Assembly (NCBI RefSeq): GCF_011391645.1 | Contig: NZ_JAABQC010000011.1 | Coordinates: forward strand, 1-42,302 | Reading direction: 5' to 3' | Length of the DNA: 42,302 nt | Source: Rhodoferax sp. | GTDB lineage: Bacteria; Pseudomonadota; Gammaproteobacteria; Burkholderiales; Burkholderiaceae_C | In this document: positions 29,464-40,716 of the stretch, one piece after another | Layout: each line of letters starts with the position of its first letter | Numbering within the stretch: the first letter of the stretch is position 1 | Notes under the pieces: model-generated | What the model saw: only the letters and a program-made list of their open reading frames with translations | Databases searched by the model: none | Told to the model about the DNA's origin: nothing | Translations under genes and position numbers: made by a program

Positions 29464-31303
29464 GAATCCACCCGACACCAAGGCTCTGCGGCAGATGGCC
29501 CTGGCGCGGCTGACCGATCTCGGCGGTGTGCCGGGGGCGGCTACGCCAGATCATGAGCAGATGCAGCATTTGCTCGAAGAGCTGGAAATTCACCAGCTTG
29601 AGCTGGAGCTGCAAAACGACCACCTGAATTCGGCCCGCGCGCAGCTTGAGCAGGCGCTCAATCTCAACAACGAACTTTACGATTTCTCACCAGTCGGCAA
29701 CATTTTGCTGGACGCCGATGGTTTGATCACCAAACTGAACCTGACGGGCGTCCAAATGCTCGGCTCGGAGCGTGCCCGCCTGCTGGGCTGCAAGCTCGGC
29801 CTGTATCTGGCGCAGCACAGCCGCGCGCGGTTCAATGCCATGCTGGAGCGCGCCAGGGCGGAGCACGAGGCGCAGGTGGACGAGCTGGACCTGCAAATAG
29901 ACGGCCAGGTTTCGTTGCCGGTGCAGCTCAGGGTGGTCTGGATTGGCACCGTGTTGGGCTGGCAGCTTGTGCTGCTTGACCTGTCGGAGCGCAAACGCAT
30001 GGAGCTGCAACTGCGCGACAGCGAGGAGCGCCTGAAGCTGGCGCTGTCGGCAGTTGGCGACGGGGTGTGGGACTGGCAGGTGAGCAGCGGCAACGTGGTG
30101 GTCTCGGACAGCTACGCCAGGCTGCTGGGCTATATCCCGGGTGAAATGAGCAAGAATTTGTCAGAGAACCTGGATCTGGTCGTTCCTGACGACAAACCGG
30201 CCCTGGTGCAATTGCTGCAGGATTGCATCACAAGAAAAATTGACCACTATCGCAACGAGCAGCGCATGCTGTGCAAGGATGGCCGTGTGATCTGGGTGCT
30301 GTCACGCGGCGCCGTGGTGCTGCGCTCGGCAGACGGCCAGGCACTGCGCATGGTTGGCACCCTGGTGGATATCACCAGAAACAAGCAGACCGAGGCCGCC
30401 CTGGCAGAAGCGGCAAAGTTTCAGCAAGCGGTGCTTGATTCAACCTCTTCGCAGATCGCGGTGCTGGATCAGGCCGGCACGGTGCAGCAGACCAATGCGG
30501 CATGGCGCAATTATGCGGCAGCGTTGAATTTTGAGTCCTCGGTGGGTGCAAACTACCTGACGCTGTTGTCCGAGCGATATGCTGTGGTGCCGGCAACGCT
30601 TGTGGCAGTGGCTGAGGGAATGGCGGCGTTGGTGGCGGGGGACGCGTCCAACTTCCATGTGCTGGAGCCGCTCCAGTGCAAATGCAAAAGGTGCTGGTTC
30701 ACCGTCAAGATCACGCCGGTGCAAGATTCGGCGCAACGTCTGGTGGTGACGCACGAAGATGTCAGCGTGCTCAAACAGGCTGAGCTTGCCAGCCAGGCGT
30801 TGGCCAATGTGGACAACTTGACCGGTGCCACGAGCCGACAGCATTTCATGAGCCTGGCCGATCAGGAGCTGGCGCGCGCCAGGCGTTATGAGTTGCCACT
30901 GGTGGTGCTGATGCTGGACCTGGACCACTTCAAGAACGTCAACGACCGCTATGGCCATGCCACCGGCGACGCCGTGCTGAAAAGCCTGGTGCAAACCGTT
31001 AAAGGTGTGCTGCGTGAATCCGATGTGGTGGGGCGCATTGGCGGCGAGGAGTTTGCCGTGCTGCTGCCCAACACCACCCAGGACGGCGGCTGCGCACTGG
31101 CGAACCGCATCATTGAGGCCGTGCGCGCCCACCCGGTGGCCTATGGCGGGCAACTGGTTGACTACAGGGTGAGCATTGGCGCCAGCAGCCTGACGCATCA
31201 GGCATTATTTGGTGAGCTGCTGGCCGAATGTGATGCCGCGCTGTACCGTGCCAAAAGAGGCGGGCGCGACCGGCTTGAAATGAGCTGGAACAACCCCGGC
31301 TAG
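29450..31303 (+). CDS. PAS-domain diguanylate cyclase (GGDEF)
   Basis: PAS/PAC segments and C-terminal DNLTGATSRQHFMSLADQELARARRYELPLVVLMLDLDHFKNVNDRYGHATGDAVL...RIGGEEFAVLLP; 14-nt overlap with the CheB/CheR gene. Confidence 0.92.
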   Translation: MVFRKNPPDTKALRQMALARLTDLGGVPGAATPDHEQMQHLLEELEIHQLELELQNDHLNSARAQLEQALNLNNELYDFSPVGNILLDADGLITKLNLTGVQMLGSERARLLGCKLGLYLAQHSRARFNAMLERARAEHEAQVDELDLQIDGQVSLPVQLRVVWIGTVLGWQLVLLDLSERKRMELQLRDSEERLKLALSAVGDGVWDWQVSSGNVVVSDSYARLLGYIPGEMSKNLSENLDLVVPDDKPALVQLLQDCITRKIDHYRNEQRMLCKDGRVIWVLSRGAVVLRSADGQALRMVGTLVDITRNKQTEAALAEAAKFQQAVLDSTSSQIAVLDQAGTVQQTNAAWRNYAAALNFESSVGANYLTLLSERYAVVPATLVAVAEGMAALVAGDASNFHVLEPLQCKCKRCWFTVKITPVQDSAQRLVVTHEDVSVLKQAELASQALANVDNLTGATSRQHFMSLADQELARARRYELPLVVLMLDLDHFKNVNDRYGHATGDAVLKSLVQTVKGVLRESDVVGRIGGEEFAVLLPNTTQDGGCALANRIIEAVRAHPVAYGGQLVDYRVSIGASSLTHQALFGELLAECDAALYRAKRGGRDRLEMSWNNPG

Positions 31304-31316
31304 CGGTCGCACCGGC

Positions 31317-32447
31317 CTACTTGGGCTGCAACCTGATCAGATGCCCGCGAGCACTGTCGGTCAACACGTAAATCAGGCCGTCAGGCCCCTGGCGCACGTC
31401 GCGAATGCGTTCACCCGCCTCGGTCAGCAATTTGTGTTCCCGAACCACTTTGCCCTGGAACGGCGCTGCCAGCTCAATGCGGTTCAGGTAGCCAAATTTG
31501 AGCGAACCGACCCACAGATTGCCGACCCAGTCCGCGCCGTAGCGCGTGCTGGTCAAAAACACCATGCCCGAAGGCGCAATCGACGGCACCCAGTAATGCA
31601 GCGGTTGCGCCATGCCGTCCTTGCTGCTGATGCCGGCGCCAATCTGGCCGCCGCCATAGTTTTCGCCATAGGTGATGACCGGCCAGCCGTAGTTGCGGCC
31701 GGGTTCGATCACATTGATTTCATCGCCGCCCTGGGGCCCGTGCTCATGCGCCCACAGCGCGCCCTTGGGCGACAGCGCCAGGCCCTGCGGGTTGCGGTGG
31801 CCATAAGACCATATTTCTGGCAGGGCACCGGCTGTCTTGACAAACGGGTTGTCAGCGGGCACGCGGCCATCCTTGGCAATGCGGATGATTTTTCCGTGGT
31901 GGTTGTCAAGTTTTTGTGCATCGTCCTTGCGTGTGAAGCGCTCGCCCAGCGTCATGAAGAGCAGGCCGTCAGGCTTGCCGTTCACCAGACTTTCGGCAAT
32001 GCGGCAGCCAAAGTGGGCACTGCTGGCCACTTTGGGCCGGGCGCTGAAAATCACCTGCAGGGCCTCCAGCCGGGTTCGGTCATCCGACAGCCTGGCCCGG
32101 GCTAGCGCCGTGCTGTTGCCCGTCGCGCCGGGTTCTGAAAAGCAAAAAAACAGGGTGCGGTTGCTGGCAAAGTTGGCGTCCAGCAGCACATCGAGCAAGC
32201 CGCCCTGGCCCCTGGCGGCAACCTCGGGCAGGCCGACCACCGCTTTGTTGAGGCGGCCATCGGCTTCGATCACGCGCAGGCTGCCGGGGCGCTCGGTGAC
32301 CAGGAACCGCCCCTCGGGCAAAAATGCCAGTGCCCAAGGGTGTTCCAGGCCGGTGGCGACCACTTCGCTGCGAAGCGCCTGCGCAGGTACCGTAAACGAC
32401 AGGCTGGCAAGGCTTGCCAGCCACAAATTCTTGATCCATCTCGTCAT
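31317..32447 (-). CDS. PQQ-dependent sugar dehydrogenase family protein (soluble aldose dehydrogenase-like), secreted
   Basis: Signal peptide; GLEHPWALAFLPEGRFLVTERPGSLRVIE; ALPEIWSYGHRNPQGLALSPKGALWAHEHGPQGGDEINVIEPGRNYGWP. Confidence 0.93.
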   Translation of the reverse strand: MTRWIKNLWLASLASLSFTVPAQALRSEVVATGLEHPWALAFLPEGRFLVTERPGSLRVIEADGRLNKAVVGLPEVAARGQGGLLDVLLDANFASNRTLFFCFSEPGATGNSTALARARLSDDRTRLEALQVIFSARPKVASSAHFGCRIAESLVNGKPDGLLFMTLGERFTRKDDAQKLDNHHGKIIRIAKDGRVPADNPFVKTAGALPEIWSYGHRNPQGLALSPKGALWAHEHGPQGGDEINVIEPGRNYGWPVITYGENYGGGQIGAGISSKDGMAQPLHYWVPSIAPSGMVFLTSTRYGADWVGNLWVGSLKFGYLNRIELAAPFQGKVVREHKLLTEAGERIRDVRQGPDGLIYVLTDSARGHLIRLQPK

Positions 32448-32583
32448 GGCTTGCTCCGCTGGGTTGGACTCGAATGCATGGTAGCGCGTGTCACAGGCCG
32501 GGGCTTGGCGCCCATTTGTCAGCCTTGTGCAGTGTTGGGAATTGACAATGGCGCATCTTCACATCACGGAGCTGATTTTTGAC

Positions 32584-33798
32584 ATGCGCAAAGTGCTGAT
32601 TGCGGGGGGTGGCATTGGTGGCCTGAGTGCCGCGCTGGCCTGTGCCCGCGCCGGTGCCAGCGTCGCGCTGTTTGAGCGCAGCGCCGAGTTTTCAGAGTTT
32701 GGCGCGGGCATTCAGCTCAGCCCCAATGTGGTGAAAATCTTGTACGGCTGGGGCCTGCAGGAGGCCTTGCACAAGGTGGTGGCTTGTCCGGACCGTTTGC
32801 AGGTGCGCAGCGCAACCACCGGGGCTGAGCTGGGCGTGTTGCGCCTGGGCGATGAGATTGCACGGCGTTATGGTGCGCCTTACCTCACCATTCACCGGGC
32901 CGACCTGCACGCGTTGCTGCTTGCCGCAGGGCAGCAGCAGGGCGGGGTGGCGCTCAATTTGTGCAGCACGGTGACGGGTTTTGAGCAAACCCAGACCGAT
33001 GTGGTGCTGCAACTCGCGCACGACGAGCAGGCGCATGGCGACCTGCTGGTGGCAGCCGATGGTGGCTGGAGCAGCATTCGCGAGCAATTGCTGGCCGACG
33101 GCACGCCCTTGCCCACCGGGCACCTGGCCTACCGGGCCCTGATCTCGCAGGCGCGTTTGCCAGAGCATTTGCGCACCACGCAGGTCACCGCCTGGCTGGG
33201 GCCAAAGATGCATGTGGTGCAGTATCCGGTGCGCTGCGGCGACTGGCTCAATGTGGTGGCCATCGTGCATGGTCAGGTGCAGGGCGACATGTCGCACTGG
33301 GATCACAGTGGCAACGCGGCTGAACTGCGGCAGCGCCTGCAAGACACCTGCAAACCGCTCAACGATTTGATCCATGCGGTGCCGGACTGGCGCCTGTGGG
33401 CGTTGAGCATCCGCCCGCCCATGCGCAGCGGCGGTGAGCAGGCCAGCGGTCGCGTGGCCTTGCTGGGTGACGCGGCGCACCCAATGCTGCCGTACCTGGC
33501 CCAGGGCGCGGGCATGGCCATTGAAGACGCAGCGGTGCTGGCGCAAGTACTGGCGCAGGGCGACTTATTTGGCGACGCCAACTCCGGCAGTTCAGCGGAA
33601 CCAGGCAATTTGGTGCCGGGCTTGTTGCGCCGCTATGCGCAGCAACGCTGGCAGCGCAACGCCCGGGTGCAGGCCACGGCGATCCGCAACGGCAAGATCT
33701 TTCATGCCAGCGGGCTGATGGCCCTGGCCCGCAACGCCGCCATGAAACTGCGGGGCGAGGCCTTGATGGATCAGCCCTGGTTGTACCGCGGCGTCTGA
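32584..33798 (+). CDS. FAD-dependent aromatic-ring monooxygenase (salicylate/3-hydroxybenzoate hydroxylase-like)
   Basis: MRKVLIAGGGIGGLSAALACARAGASVALFERSAEFSEFGAGIQLSPN; GRVALLGDAAHPMLPYLAQGAGMAIEDAAVLA. Confidence 0.9.
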   Translation: MRKVLIAGGGIGGLSAALACARAGASVALFERSAEFSEFGAGIQLSPNVVKILYGWGLQEALHKVVACPDRLQVRSATTGAELGVLRLGDEIARRYGAPYLTIHRADLHALLLAAGQQQGGVALNLCSTVTGFEQTQTDVVLQLAHDEQAHGDLLVAADGGWSSIREQLLADGTPLPTGHLAYRALISQARLPEHLRTTQVTAWLGPKMHVVQYPVRCGDWLNVVAIVHGQVQGDMSHWDHSGNAAELRQRLQDTCKPLNDLIHAVPDWRLWALSIRPPMRSGGEQASGRVALLGDAAHPMLPYLAQGAGMAIEDAAVLAQVLAQGDLFGDANSGSSAEPGNLVPGLLRRYAQQRWQRNARVQATAIRNGKIFHASGLMALARNAAMKLRGEALMDQPWLYRGV

Positions 33799-33888
33799 GC
33801 GGCAGTTAAAATCCGCCAACTTTTAGCATGGCACGCGCGTGTTTCATGCCTTTTAACCTTTCGACAGTCTCTGCCTGGGGCCCTCCAA

Positions 33889-36800
33889 TTGACTCTGCAC
33901 ATCACCCCATTTGAGGGCGGTAGCGCTCTTGGCGCTTTCCGTGTCCAACAACTTCTGCCGGGTCTGCAAGCCGTGCATGAAAAAATCAGCGGCATCGCCG
34001 CGCGTTTTGTGCATTTGGTCGCCTCCGACCAGGCGCCCAGCCCGGCCCTGCAACAGCAGTTGAGCGCCTTGCTGACCTATGGCGAGCCCTACACCGGCCC
34101 GGCTGACGGCAGCTTGTTTGTGGTGACGCCGCGTTTTGGCACGGTGTCGCCCTGGGCCTCCAAGGCCACCGACATTGCCCACAATTGCGGCCTGCTGGTG
34201 CACCGGGTGGAGCGCATCGTGGAATACCGCGTCAGCCTCAAGAGTGGCCTGCTGGGCAAGCCCACGCTCACCGCCGAGCAACTGGCGCAAGTGGCCGGCC
34301 TGCTGCATGACCGCATGACCGAGAGCGTGATGTTTGACCGCGCCGCGGCGCATGGCTTGTTTGCCAGCCTGCCCGCCGCGCCCATGGCCCATGTGGATGT
34401 GCTGGGTGGCGGCAAGGCGGCGCTGCTGGGGGCCAACACAGAGTTTGGCCTGGCGCTGGCCGACGACGAGATGGACTACCTGGTGCAGGCCTTCACCCAG
34501 TTGCAGCGCAACCCCACCGATGTGGAACTGATGATGTTCGCCCAGGCCAACAGCGAGCACTGCCGGCACAAGATTTTCAACGCCCAATTCACCATTGACG
34601 GCGTGGCGCAGCCGCACAGCCTGTTTGGCATGATCCGCCACACCCACCAGACCAACCCGCAGCACATGCTGGTGGCGTACTCGGACAATGCCTCGGTGAT
34701 GGCAGGCGGCCAGGTCGAGCGTTTCAGCAGCCAGGCCAGCCTGAATGAGGCGGGGTTGAGCACCGGCAGTTATCAAAAAAGCAGTGCTTTGCAGCACATC
34801 CTGATGAAGGTGGAAACCCACAACCACCCCACCGCCATTTCTCCTTTCCCCGGTGCGGCCACCGGTGCCGGCGGCGAGATCCGCGACGAGGGCGCCACCG
34901 GCCGTGGCTCCAAACCCAAAGCCGGCCTGACCGGATTCACTGTCTCCAAAATCAATTGGGGTCAGATTCCAATTAATTCGTCAAAATCAAAAGATGAAAA
35001 TAATTCGACTCTGACCCCAATTATTTACGGCAAGCCGGCGCACATTGCCAGCCCGCTGCAGATCATGGTCGAGGGGCCGCTGGGCGGGGCGGCATTCAAC
35101 AACGAATTTGGCCGGCCCAATTTGCTCGGCTACTTTCGCGAGTACGAGCAAAGCCTGAGTTGCACGGTGAAGGATGCGGCGGGCGCTGAGCAGGTGCAAA
35201 CCGAGCAGCGCGGTTACCACAAGCCGATCATGCTGGCGGGCGGTCTGGGGGTGATTGACGCCACGCAAACGCACAAAATCCAGTTCCCGGCGGGCTCGCT
35301 GCTGATCCAGCTTGGCGGCCCGGGCATGCGCATTGGCATGGGCGGCAGCGCGGCCAGTTCCATGACCACCGGCGACAACGCGGCGCACCTCGACTTTGAC
35401 TCGGTGCAGCGCGGCAACCCTGAAATTGAACGGCGGGCCCAGGAGGTCATCAACCAATGCTGGCTGATGACCGACGCCAACCCGATTCTGGCGATCCACG
35501 ATGTCGGCGCCGGGGGGTTGAGCAATGCCTTTCCAGAACTGACCAACGACGCCGGGCGCGGCGCGCGCTTTGACTTGCGCGCGGTGCCGCTCGAGGAATC
35601 CGGCTTGGCACCCAAGGAGATTTGGTCGAATGAGAGCCAGGAGCGTTATGTGCTGGCGATTGCGCCTGAATCTTTGACGCTGTTCCGGGCCCTGTGCGAG
35701 CGCGAGCGCTGCCCGTTTGCCGTGGTCGGCGTGGCCACCGAGGAACGCCAGCTGGCGGTGGGCGACGTGGATCTGCCGCTGCCCACAGCCAACAACGCTG
35801 CCTTACCCCTTCTCCCACTGGAGGAAGTTGTGGATGGGGGCTTGGCCGTCAACATGCCCATGAACGTGCTGTTGGGCAAGCCGCCCAAAATGCAGCGCGA
35901 TGTCAAGACGGTCAAGCGCAGCTTTGCTCCGATCAACCTGAGCGCTGTGAGCCTGCAGCAAGCGGCCATTGATGTGCTGGCGCACCCCACGGTGGCGTCC
36001 AAACGCTTTCTGGTCACCATTGGCGACCGCACCGTGGGCGGCCTGAGCCACCGCGACCAGATGGTCGGCCCGTGGCAGGTGCCGGTGGCCGACTGCGCTG
36101 TGACGCTGGCTGACTTCAAGGGCTTTGCCGGTGAGGCCATGGCGCTGGGCGAGCGCACGCCGCTGGCCAGCGTGAATGCGCCCGCCAGTGGCCGAATGGC
36201 GGTGGCAGAGGCCATCACCAACCTGCTGGCCGCGCCCATGGCGCTTGACCGCGTCAAGCTGTCGGCCAACTGGATGGCCGCGTGCGGCGAGCCTGGTGAA
36301 GACGCCGCGCTGTATGAAACCGTGAAAGCCGTGGGCCTGGAACTGTGCCCGGCTTTGGGCATCTCGATTCCGGTGGGTAAAGACTCGCTGTCAATGCGCA
36401 CCCAGTGGAAGGACGAGGCGGGCAACGCCAAAAAAGTGACCTCGCCGGTGTCGCTGATCGTGACCGCTTTTGCCACCTTGCCCGATGTGCGCGGCACCCT
36501 GACGCCGCAACTCGACGCCGCGGGCGACACCTCTTTGATTCTGGTGGACCTGGGGCGCGGCCAGAACCGCATGGGCTGCAGCATCCTGGCGCAAACCATT
36601 GGCCAGATCGGCGACGAGGTACCCGACCTGGATGACCCGCAAGATCTGGTGAATCTGGTCAAGGCGGTCAATGTGCTGCGCGCCCAGAGCCTCATCCTGG
36701 CCTACCACGACCGCAGTGATGGCGGCCTGTTTGCCACCGCCTGCGAGATGGCCTTTGCCGGGCATGTGGGGGTGGCGCTGAACGTGGACATGTTGGTGAC

Positions 36801-38046
36801 CGAGGGCGACGGTATTTCCGACAGCCGCATGGACTATGGGGATGCCAAAAACTGGGCCGGTCAGGTCAGTGGCCGCCGCAACGAGCTCACGCTCAAGGCG
36901 CTGTTCAGTGAAGAGTTGGGTGTGCTGCTGCAGGTGCGCACCGAGTCGCGCAACGCCGTCATGCAAATTTTGCGCGAGCATCACTTGAGCGCCTGCAGCC
37001 ATGTGGTGGGCAAGACCCGGCCGGCTGATTCGACCATCACGGCAGGCATTGGCGCGGTGCAGGTGTGGCGTGATGCCAAGTCCATTTTCAGCGCCGAACT
37101 GGCCGACCTGCACCAGGTCTGGGATGCCACCAGCTGGAAGATTTGCAAAGTGCGCGACAACCCGGCCTGCGCCGATGCCGAGCATGCCGCAGCCGGTGCG
37201 CCCGCTGATCCGGGGATGCATGTTCACCTGCCATTGCCTGAACCCACAAAAAGCCCGCAGGGTTCGGCGGCGCTGATGCTGTCGCGCCCCAAGGTGGCGG
37301 TGCTGCGCGAGCAGGGCGTCAACTCGCATGTGGAAATGGCCTACGCCTTTTCTGAGGCCGGCTTTGAGGCCTTTGATGTGCACATGACCGACCTGCAGAG
37401 TGGCCGGGCCAAACTGTCCGACTTCATCGGCGTGGTGGCGTGCGGCGGTTTTTCTTATGGCGACACGCTGGGGGCCGGCATTGGCTGGGCGCGCTCCATC
37501 ACCTTCAACCCCGTGCTGGCCGACCAGTTCAAGGCCTTTTTTGCGCGCCACGACACCTTTGGCCTGGGCGTGTGCAACGGTTGCCAGATGTTTGCCGAAC
37601 TGGCCGACATCATTCCCGGTGCACAAGCCTGGCCGCGTTTTACCACCAACCAGAGTGAGCGTTTTGAAGCCCGCCTGAGCATGGTCGAGGTGCTTGAATC
37701 GCCATCGATCTTCTTTCAAGGCATGGCCGGCAGCCGGCTGCCGATTGCGGTGGCGCACGGCGAGGGTTATGCCAACTTCAGGCATCGTGGCAACGCCGCC
37801 CAGGCCATTGCCGCCATGCGCTTCACCGACAACTTTGGTGCGGCGACCGAGGCCTACCCGTTCAACCCCAACGGCAGCCCGGGCGGCCTGACCGCGGTGA
37901 CCACGGCAGACGGCCGCTTTACTGCCATGATGCCGCACCCCGAGCGCGTCTTTCGCAACATCCAGATGAGCTGGACCGATCAGCACCGTGATGCGTTCAG
38001 CCCCTGGATGATGTTGTGGGAGAACGCCAGAAAGTGGGTACGTTAA
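33889..38046 (+). CDS. purL: phosphoribosylformylglycinamidine synthase (FGAM synthase, large single-chain form)
   Basis: [51 protein letters not shown]-terminal glutaminase [23 protein letters not shown]...[12 protein letters not shown]. Apparent TTG start. Confidence 0.96.
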   Translation: MTLHITPFEGGSALGAFRVQQLLPGLQAVHEKISGIAARFVHLVASDQAPSPALQQQLSALLTYGEPYTGPADGSLFVVTPRFGTVSPWASKATDIAHNCGLLVHRVERIVEYRVSLKSGLLGKPTLTAEQLAQVAGLLHDRMTESVMFDRAAAHGLFASLPAAPMAHVDVLGGGKAALLGANTEFGLALADDEMDYLVQAFTQLQRNPTDVELMMFAQANSEHCRHKIFNAQFTIDGVAQPHSLFGMIRHTHQTNPQHMLVAYSDNASVMAGGQVERFSSQASLNEAGLSTGSYQKSSALQHILMKVETHNHPTAISPFPGAATGAGGEIRDEGATGRGSKPKAGLTGFTVSKINWGQIPINSSKSKDENNSTLTPIIYGKPAHIASPLQIMVEGPLGGAAFNNEFGRPNLLGYFREYEQSLSCTVKDAAGAEQVQTEQRGYHKPIMLAGGLGVIDATQTHKIQFPAGSLLIQLGGPGMRIGMGGSAASSMTTGDNAAHLDFDSVQRGNPEIERRAQEVINQCWLMTDANPILAIHDVGAGGLSNAFPELTNDAGRGARFDLRAVPLEESGLAPKEIWSNESQERYVLAIAPESLTLFRALCERERCPFAVVGVATEERQLAVGDVDLPLPTANNAALPLLPLEEVVDGGLAVNMPMNVLLGKPPKMQRDVKTVKRSFAPINLSAVSLQQAAIDVLAHPTVASKRFLVTIGDRTVGGLSHRDQMVGPWQVPVADCAVTLADFKGFAGEAMALGERTPLASVNAPASGRMAVAEAITNLLAAPMALDRVKLSANWMAACGEPGEDAALYETVKAVGLELCPALGISIPVGKDSLSMRTQWKDEAGNAKKVTSPVSLIVTAFATLPDVRGTLTPQLDAAGDTSLILVDLGRGQNRMGCSILAQTIGQIGDEVPDLDDPQDLVNLVKAVNVLRAQSLILAYHDRSDGGLFATACEMAFAGHVGVALNVDMLVTEGDGISDSRMDYGDAKNWAGQVSGRRNELTLKALFSEELGVLLQVRTESRNAVMQILREHHLSACSHVVGKTRPADSTITAGIGAVQVWRDAKSIFSAELADLHQVWDATSWKICKVRDNPACADAEHAAAGAPADPGMHVHLPLPEPTKSPQGSAALMLSRPKVAVLREQGVNSHVEMAYAFSEAGFEAFDVHMTDLQSGRAKLSDFIGVVACGGFSYGDTLGAGIGWARSITFNPVLADQFKAFFARHDTFGLGVCNGCQMFAELADIIPGAQAWPRFTTNQSERFEARLSMVEVLESPSIFFQGMAGSRLPIAVAHGEGYANFRHRGNAAQAIAAMRFTDNFGAATEAYPFNPNGSPGGLTAVTTADGRFTAMMPHPERVFRNIQMSWTDQHRDAFSPWMMLWENARKWVR
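34954..35022. repeat. 69-bp palindromic element inserted in frame in purL (GGGGTCAGA...TCTGACCCC type)
   Basis: Left arm AATTGGGGTCAGATTCCAATTA (34954-34975), right arm TAATTCGACTCTGACCCCAATT (35001-35022): 20/22 inverted match around a 25-bp AT-rich loop; encodes [23 protein letters not shown]. Confidence 0.85.
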
Positions 38047-40214
38047 CGCAAACCGGCCGCACCTTGTCCGGCGCCCTGGTGGCGCTGGAAACGGTGGCGA
38101 TCGTGCTCACGCTGGGCCTGCTGGCATTTGCACCTTTGGGTGTCTATGCGCCGTTGGGCATTGCCACAGCTTTTGCGGCAGTGATTGCCGGTGGGCTGGT
38201 GTTTGCCTTGCTTGGCAGTTCGGCATCGCCGTCGGCCGGACCCACCTCGGCCACGGCGCTGATTCTGGCGGGCCTGGTGGCCCAGTTGGCGCAGGATTCC
38301 CGACTCGACTTTCACAGCGCCTCCGGGCTCGCCCTGTTGCTGGCGCTGACCGCCAGCAGCGTGGTGCTGATGGGCCTGTTCCAGATTCTGATGGGCTTGG
38401 CGGGGCTGGGGCGCCTGGCCCGCTTTGTGCCGCAACCGGTGCTGGCGGGTTTCATGAATGGGGTGGCGCTGTTGATTCTGATCTCGCAAATCCCGATTTT
38501 GCTGGGCTTGCCCGCGGTGTCCCGGTTGACCGATCTGCCTGACCTGTCGCAGGCCCATCCGCTGGCGCTGATGGTCGGGCTCGCCACGGCAGGCATGGTC
38601 TGGCTGGTGAGCTGGAAGTGGTCCAGGGCATCCTCCACCCTGGCTGGCCTGGCGGGCGGATGTGCCTTGTTTGCCGTGTTGCTGGCGCTGTTTCCGGGGG
38701 TGCATCTGGGCGATGTCATTGGCCCTTTGCCGCAGGGGCTGGTCAGGCCCGATGCCTTGCTGCCGCTGGCCGACAGTGGTGTGTGGTCGTTGCTGCTCGA
38801 TCATGGCAAAGCGGTGTTTTTGACCGCCGCTGTTCTGGCCGTGATTGGCTCGCTGGAGTCGCTGCTGGTGGCGCTGGCCACGGACCAGCATGCCAGCTCC
38901 CAGCATGACCCGCGCCGGGAACTGCTGGCGCTGGGGGCGGCCAACATGGTGAGCGGCTTGTGCGCCGGCCTGCCACTGGTGCTGTCCAGCACGCGCTGCG
39001 TGATGCTGCTTAAAAAGGGCGCCGTCGGGCGCGGACCGGCGCTGGCGTCGGTCATTGCTTTTTTGGTGATCTTCGCCATCGGTGGCCCGCTGCTGGCCCT
39101 GCTGCCCAAGGTGGTGCTGGCTGGCATGATGGTGACCATTGCGGTGGCCCTCAGTGACCGCTGGACGCGACAGTTGCTGCGCCAATGGCTGTCCGGCGAA
39201 CGTTCAACAGATTTGCGGCACAGCCTGGCGGTGGTTGCGCTGGTTGGGCTTGTCACGGTTGTGTTCGGTTTTTTTGCTGCGGTGGCGTTTGGTGTCTTGC
39301 TGGCCATGCTGATCTTTATCAGTGCCATGAACAGCTCGCTGCTCCGCGGGCGTTTCACCGCCCTGGAGCGGCCGTCGCGCCGCATTTATGGCAGCGCGCA
39401 GGCCCGTCTGCTGCAGGCCGAGCGCCATCGTGTGGTGCTGATTGAACTCGAGGGGGCGCTGTTTTTTGGCAGTGCCGAGCGTCTCAACACCGAAGTCAAT
39501 ACGTTGGCGCCAGATTGCCGTTGTCTAGTGCTCGACCTGAGCCGGGTCAGCATGATCGATGCGTCGGGGTCGATGTTGCTGCAACAGCTCTCCACGCAGC
39601 TTGAAAGCCGTGCTGTGGCGCTGATGCTGGCTGGAGTCAGTGCCGACAACGCGCGCGGCAAACGGTTGCGAATCTTTGGTTGTTTTCCAGCCAGCCAGCC
39701 TGGTGGTGGACGGGCCGACTGGTGGCCTGATGCCGACCGGGCAATTGAAGCCGCCGAGCAGATGTTGCTGGCCGAGGCGGGCATAGACGCGGCGGAAATG
39801 GCGGTGGACCTGGCCGACGCCACACTGATGCGCACTCTGAGCGCTCGGCAACTGGCAACTGTCAGGGCACGCATGCAGACACAAAATTTGCGCGCTGGTG
39901 ACTACCTGTTTCACCAGGGTGATGCGGGCGACCGGCTGTTTGTGCTGACGCGGGGCTCGGTCTCGATCATTGGTGGCAACGGCCCTGTCAGGCAACGCTT
40001 TGTGAGTTTTTCACCCGGCGTCATGATGGGTGAGATCTCGATGCTTGACGGTGCCGGACGCAGTGCCGACGCCATCGCCGACACTGATGCCGTGGTCTGG
40101 ACGCTGACGCGCGAAGCTTTTGACGCCCTGATCATGAGCGACCCGATGCTGGGTGAGCGGCTGACCCGCAACATCGCCATTCATCTGTCGGAACTGTTGC
40201 GCCGCCCCAAATAG
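38016..40214 (+). CDS. SulP-family inorganic anion transporter with STAS domain and C-terminal cyclic-nucleotide-binding domain
   Basis: SulP core ([33 protein letters not shown]), STAS ([23 protein letters not shown]), cNBD ([28 protein letters not shown]...[20 protein letters not shown]). GTG start uncertain; overlaps purL by 31 nt if 38016 is used. Confidence 0.9.
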   Translation: MGERQKVGTLTQTGRTLSGALVALETVAIVLTLGLLAFAPLGVYAPLGIATAFAAVIAGGLVFALLGSSASPSAGPTSATALILAGLVAQLAQDSRLDFHSASGLALLLALTASSVVLMGLFQILMGLAGLGRLARFVPQPVLAGFMNGVALLILISQIPILLGLPAVSRLTDLPDLSQAHPLALMVGLATAGMVWLVSWKWSRASSTLAGLAGGCALFAVLLALFPGVHLGDVIGPLPQGLVRPDALLPLADSGVWSLLLDHGKAVFLTAAVLAVIGSLESLLVALATDQHASSQHDPRRELLALGAANMVSGLCAGLPLVLSSTRCVMLLKKGAVGRGPALASVIAFLVIFAIGGPLLALLPKVVLAGMMVTIAVALSDRWTRQLLRQWLSGERSTDLRHSLAVVALVGLVTVVFGFFAAVAFGVLLAMLIFISAMNSSLLRGRFTALERPSRRIYGSAQARLLQAERHRVVLIELEGALFFGSAERLNTEVNTLAPDCRCLVLDLSRVSMIDASGSMLLQQLSTQLESRAVALMLAGVSADNARGKRLRIFGCFPASQPGGGRADWWPDADRAIEAAEQMLLAEAGIDAAEMAVDLADATLMRTLSARQLATVRARMQTQNLRAGDYLFHQGDAGDRLFVLTRGSVSIIGGNGPVRQRFVSFSPGVMMGEISMLDGAGRSADAIADTDAVVWTLTREAFDALIMSDPMLGERLTRNIAIHLSELLRRPK

Positions 40215-40380
40215 GGTTGGTGAGGCGCACAAAGCAAGGTTCAGGGCGACTTTGCGCCGGCCGCGATTATCCTGAGCAAACACCAGGCTTTTGGCCTTGC
40301 CTGAGTGGACTTGGCCATGTTAGTCTTGCCCCATGTGCAGCTTGCAAAGGCTGCGACAGGTTTCTTTTGGAGGTTTCATC

Positions 40381-40698
40381 ATGATTTACAAGTTCAAGTC
40401 CCAGGCCACCGGCGACGTCATCATGCTAAAGGCCAATGGCGAACAGATGCTCGCCATTGTGGGCAAGGAGCCCTCGGCCCAGGGCATCATCACGGTCGAG
40501 CAGGTGCCCGCGGCCATTGCCGCACTGGAAGCCGCCATCGTGGTGCACGAGGCCGCCGTGGCCGAGCGTGCGCAACACCCTGAAAAAACTGTGGAAGTCG
40601 AGGGTGACAGCGTCATGTTGCGCCAACGCGCAGCCCCGTTCATCGAGATGCTGCGTTGCAGCGCCCAGGCGGGCAAAGACGTCGTCTGGGGCGTGTGA
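40381..40698 (+). CDS. DUF1840-type small protein
   Basis: MIYKFKSQATGDVIMLKANGEQMLAIVGKEPSAQGIITVEQVPAAIAALEAAI; TGGAGG Shine-Dalgarno upstream. Confidence 0.8.
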   Translation: MIYKFKSQATGDVIMLKANGEQMLAIVGKEPSAQGIITVEQVPAAIAALEAAIVVHEAAVAERAQHPEKTVEVEGDSVMLRQRAAPFIEMLRCSAQAGKDVVWGV

Positions 40699-40716
40699 CG
40701 CTTGCTGCGGCTTGGT

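Noticed and set aside
36391-37986. 531-aa minus-strand ORF opposite purL, plus other long antisense ORFs (8147-9391, 9404-10474, 15390-16844, 16639-19284, 28318-29481, 38043-39185, 40864-42252)
   Set aside because: Same codon-bias artefact; each lies opposite a confidently identified gene.
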